Positions 62,401-64,000 of a stretch of 64,000 bases of DNA are shown here, one piece after another. Made by a program: the position numbers and the translations under genes. The DNA lies in assembly GCA_964035575.1 (NCBI GenBank), contig OZ037889.1, positions 372,001-436,000 of the forward strand, given 5' to 3'. How positions within the stretch are numbered: position 1 is the first letter of the stretch; the number at the start of each line of letters is the position of its first letter. The notes below the pieces were generated by a model, which did no database searches, had not been told where the DNA came from, and saw nothing but the letters and a program-made list of their open reading frames with translations. The DNA comes from Rhynchopus sp. YZ270_cl-10. Taxonomy: Eukaryota > Euglenozoa > Diplonemea > Diplonemida > Diplonemidae.

Positions 62401-64000
62401 TGCAGTCTTCATGAAATACAATGAGGGCAACCGCTTCGTCCACAGCATCTTCTACTTCCCTGCTCTTTATGGTCACCAGCTTGCATTGCTTCACGATGTT
62501 TGCTTCTTGCGTCGAAGTGAATTCCTCTAAGGCAAACATAACGTCTTTCGAAAAGCTTACCAAAGTACAATGCGAAATTTCCTTCAAATTCCTTTGAATA
62601 CGGTTATGAAGGATATCGTTCACCTTTGTCACTACGATGTCAAATGCAAGGATCGCCTCATGAAATTTTGCAAGAAATGTGTCAATACTCAACGAACACC
62701 ATGTGAGAAGCGTTTCTCCTGACCGAGCTGCGTCCTCTACCTGGCTCATGAGGACACTAAGAACTGATTTGAGGATGGGCGACACCTTGCGGAAGACACG
62801 CTCCCTCTCTGAAAGCACGAAGGTCAGCTCTGCATGAAACTTTTTGTATCGTGGGTACTGCAGGAGCATCCTCTTTGCTTCTTCTGGTACTGCACGGTGA
62901 CCTGCTATGCGGAGCATTACTGGGGTCTCCTTTGCGAGAGAGAGGATGGCAGAATCGAAGTTGATGAGAAGTTTGCTCCCATCGCGGATGAGAAGCGTCG
63001 CGTTGAGACAGCGTTGTACCGATCCGACCTGCGTGGTCCAATGATCAAACCACATCTGCTCAAATTCTACCAGCCTCCTCGCCAGTTTGTTGTAGTTTTT
63101 TACAATGAGTTTGCAGTCCTTGCTGTTGTAGTTTGTCAGCGCGGTGTTTTTTTGTTCGAAAAGCTGCATCGGTGCTTCGATTCTTCGTAATAGTAAACGG
63201 CTCCATTGAATGGAGCCGGATACCATGCTTTCGTTGCGTCCGATAGGCGGTTTGTTTTTGTGCTTCTCAAATAGCTTCTGTGTACGGTCAATTTCCACGC
63301 CGTGTTGATAGAGGACGACCATGTACTTCGTGGAAAGATCGAATTTGTTGAGAGTAGTATTAGCGAGAACCTTCTGGAATTTGTGGATCAAATCCAGCGC
63401 ACAGTCGGTTCGGGTAATGTGCTCGAACTGGGCATTGATGAAGACCTGTAGGGTGCTTTCAAATTCGACAATGCGTTTTCCAAAAAAATTGTATTCACGA
63501 TCAAATCCTGGTCGTGAGTAGTCTAATAGATCAGCCCCTTCCATCCCAACAGAGGTGTTCTTTTTGAGAATATCAGCGATTTCCTCAAATTTCGATGTAA
63601 CCTGTTCAATTCCTGTAATATTTGATGCATTAAGATCGCGGTACTGTTTGATAGTGGTGAACACATCAACCAATTTGTCGATTCGTCTACAACAGAGGTC
63701 AAGCCGTCCAAAAACACGCCGATCATCAAAGCTGAACTGTGCATGTACCGCGGCGGTGTCTTTCTTCTTCAGTTTGGTGTACTCAGTTTTGAAGGTGTTT
63801 AGAAGAGACCGCGTTTCGTTCAGCTTCTGTATCAGTTTTGCTGCCCCAGAACTCTCTGCAGCCTGCACCCACAGCCTGCCCCCCTCCTTGATGTACTCCT
63901 TGCTTGTAAACAAAATACGGTTTGTTATCAAACAGAGCAGCCTCAGCAGACGGTCACCACGTGCACCCCCTACCACCTCCTCCCCTTCCTTCGGAACTGC
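50422..64000 (-). CDS. Axonemal outer-arm dynein heavy chain, gamma/DNAH5-8 type, 5' end outside window
   Basis: Exons: beyond 64000 to 51614, 51495-51355, 51295-51194 and 51123-50422; introns of 118, 59 and 70 bp, all phase 0. The frame is open to the window edge, with 4,443 residues visible. It has the N-terminal tail and linker, then six AAA units. AAA1 P-loop GPAGTGKTETT is near residue 1,545, followed by [34 protein letters not shown]. AAA2 GPSLCGKTS is near 1,840, AAA3 GSTGVAKT near 2,225 and AAA4 GVGGSGKRS near 2,640. The coiled-coil stalk with microtubule-binding tip is at about 2,900-3,250. The C-terminal domain (GLHLDGAGWDR, MPLIFI, CPAYLHPSRTS) comes from the last exon. [12 protein letters not shown] and LPENLKNLFRGVTMMVPDR match outer-arm gamma chains (DNAH5/8) better than inner-arm or cytoplasmic chains. 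Motor of the flagellar outer arm. About 150-250 N-terminal residues are probably missing. Confidence 0.95.

Overview
This is a nuclear segment from a flagellated protist. The evidence is an axonemal outer-arm dynein heavy chain, a TSNAXIP1-like ciliary protein, short spliceosomal introns (57-278 bp, every donor starting GTAT), Golgi and ER glycosylation-type genes, and N-glycosylation sequon arrays. The lineage is not resolved. All 18 genes I can support lie on the minus strand across the full 64 kb. Such one-way clusters are typical of Euglenozoa and dinoflagellates, but the introns here are conventional GT-AG and I see no spliced-leader gene, so this remains inference.

Layout, left to right (transcription runs right to left): 1-932 intergenic; 933-5745 a TMEM131-like ER/Golgi membrane protein in two exons; 5746-9185 a gene-poor stretch with two short inverted-repeat elements and many short dispersed repeats; 9186-10397 a CAMK-type kinase; 10836-20518 a tandem triplication of secreted NWT-repeat glycoprotein genes with their 3' flanks; 20530-21715 broken coding-like sequence on the plus strand; 21716-24678 a three-exon protein with SAM and WW domains; 25637-30538 a four-copy array of a 110-residue protein with identical products; 31663-33114 a Cys-rich type I membrane protein; 33792-34225 a small basic UPF0390-like protein; 34669-37460 TSNAXIP1-like; 37988-39190 a LicD-type transferase; 39497-40186 a METTL21-type methyltransferase; 40482-43258 a 2.8 kb terminal-inverted-repeat element filled with satellite-like monomers; 44587-47480 a ferredoxin-reductase-like/HTTM fusion; 47679-48640 a direct-repeat pair around plus-strand coding-like fragments; 48796-49488 a zinc-finger protein; 50422-64000 the dynein heavy chain, open at its 5' end.

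Functionally, two genes serve the flagellum (dynein, TSNAXIP1-like). Several belong to the secretory pathway or surface (TMEM131-like, LicD-like, HTTM fusion, NWT glycoproteins, Cys-rich receptor-like protein). Others are regulatory (kinase, methyltransferase, SAM/WW, zinc finger). Nothing suggests an operon-like pathway.

The most unusual features are the FNR-like/HTTM fusion, introns concentrated in the 3' part of coding sequences, and families of short hairpin-forming repeats that all point the same way relative to transcription, including inside introns. The four identical small genes with separate upstream sequences and the GCGATCGC-rich inverted-repeat element also stand out.
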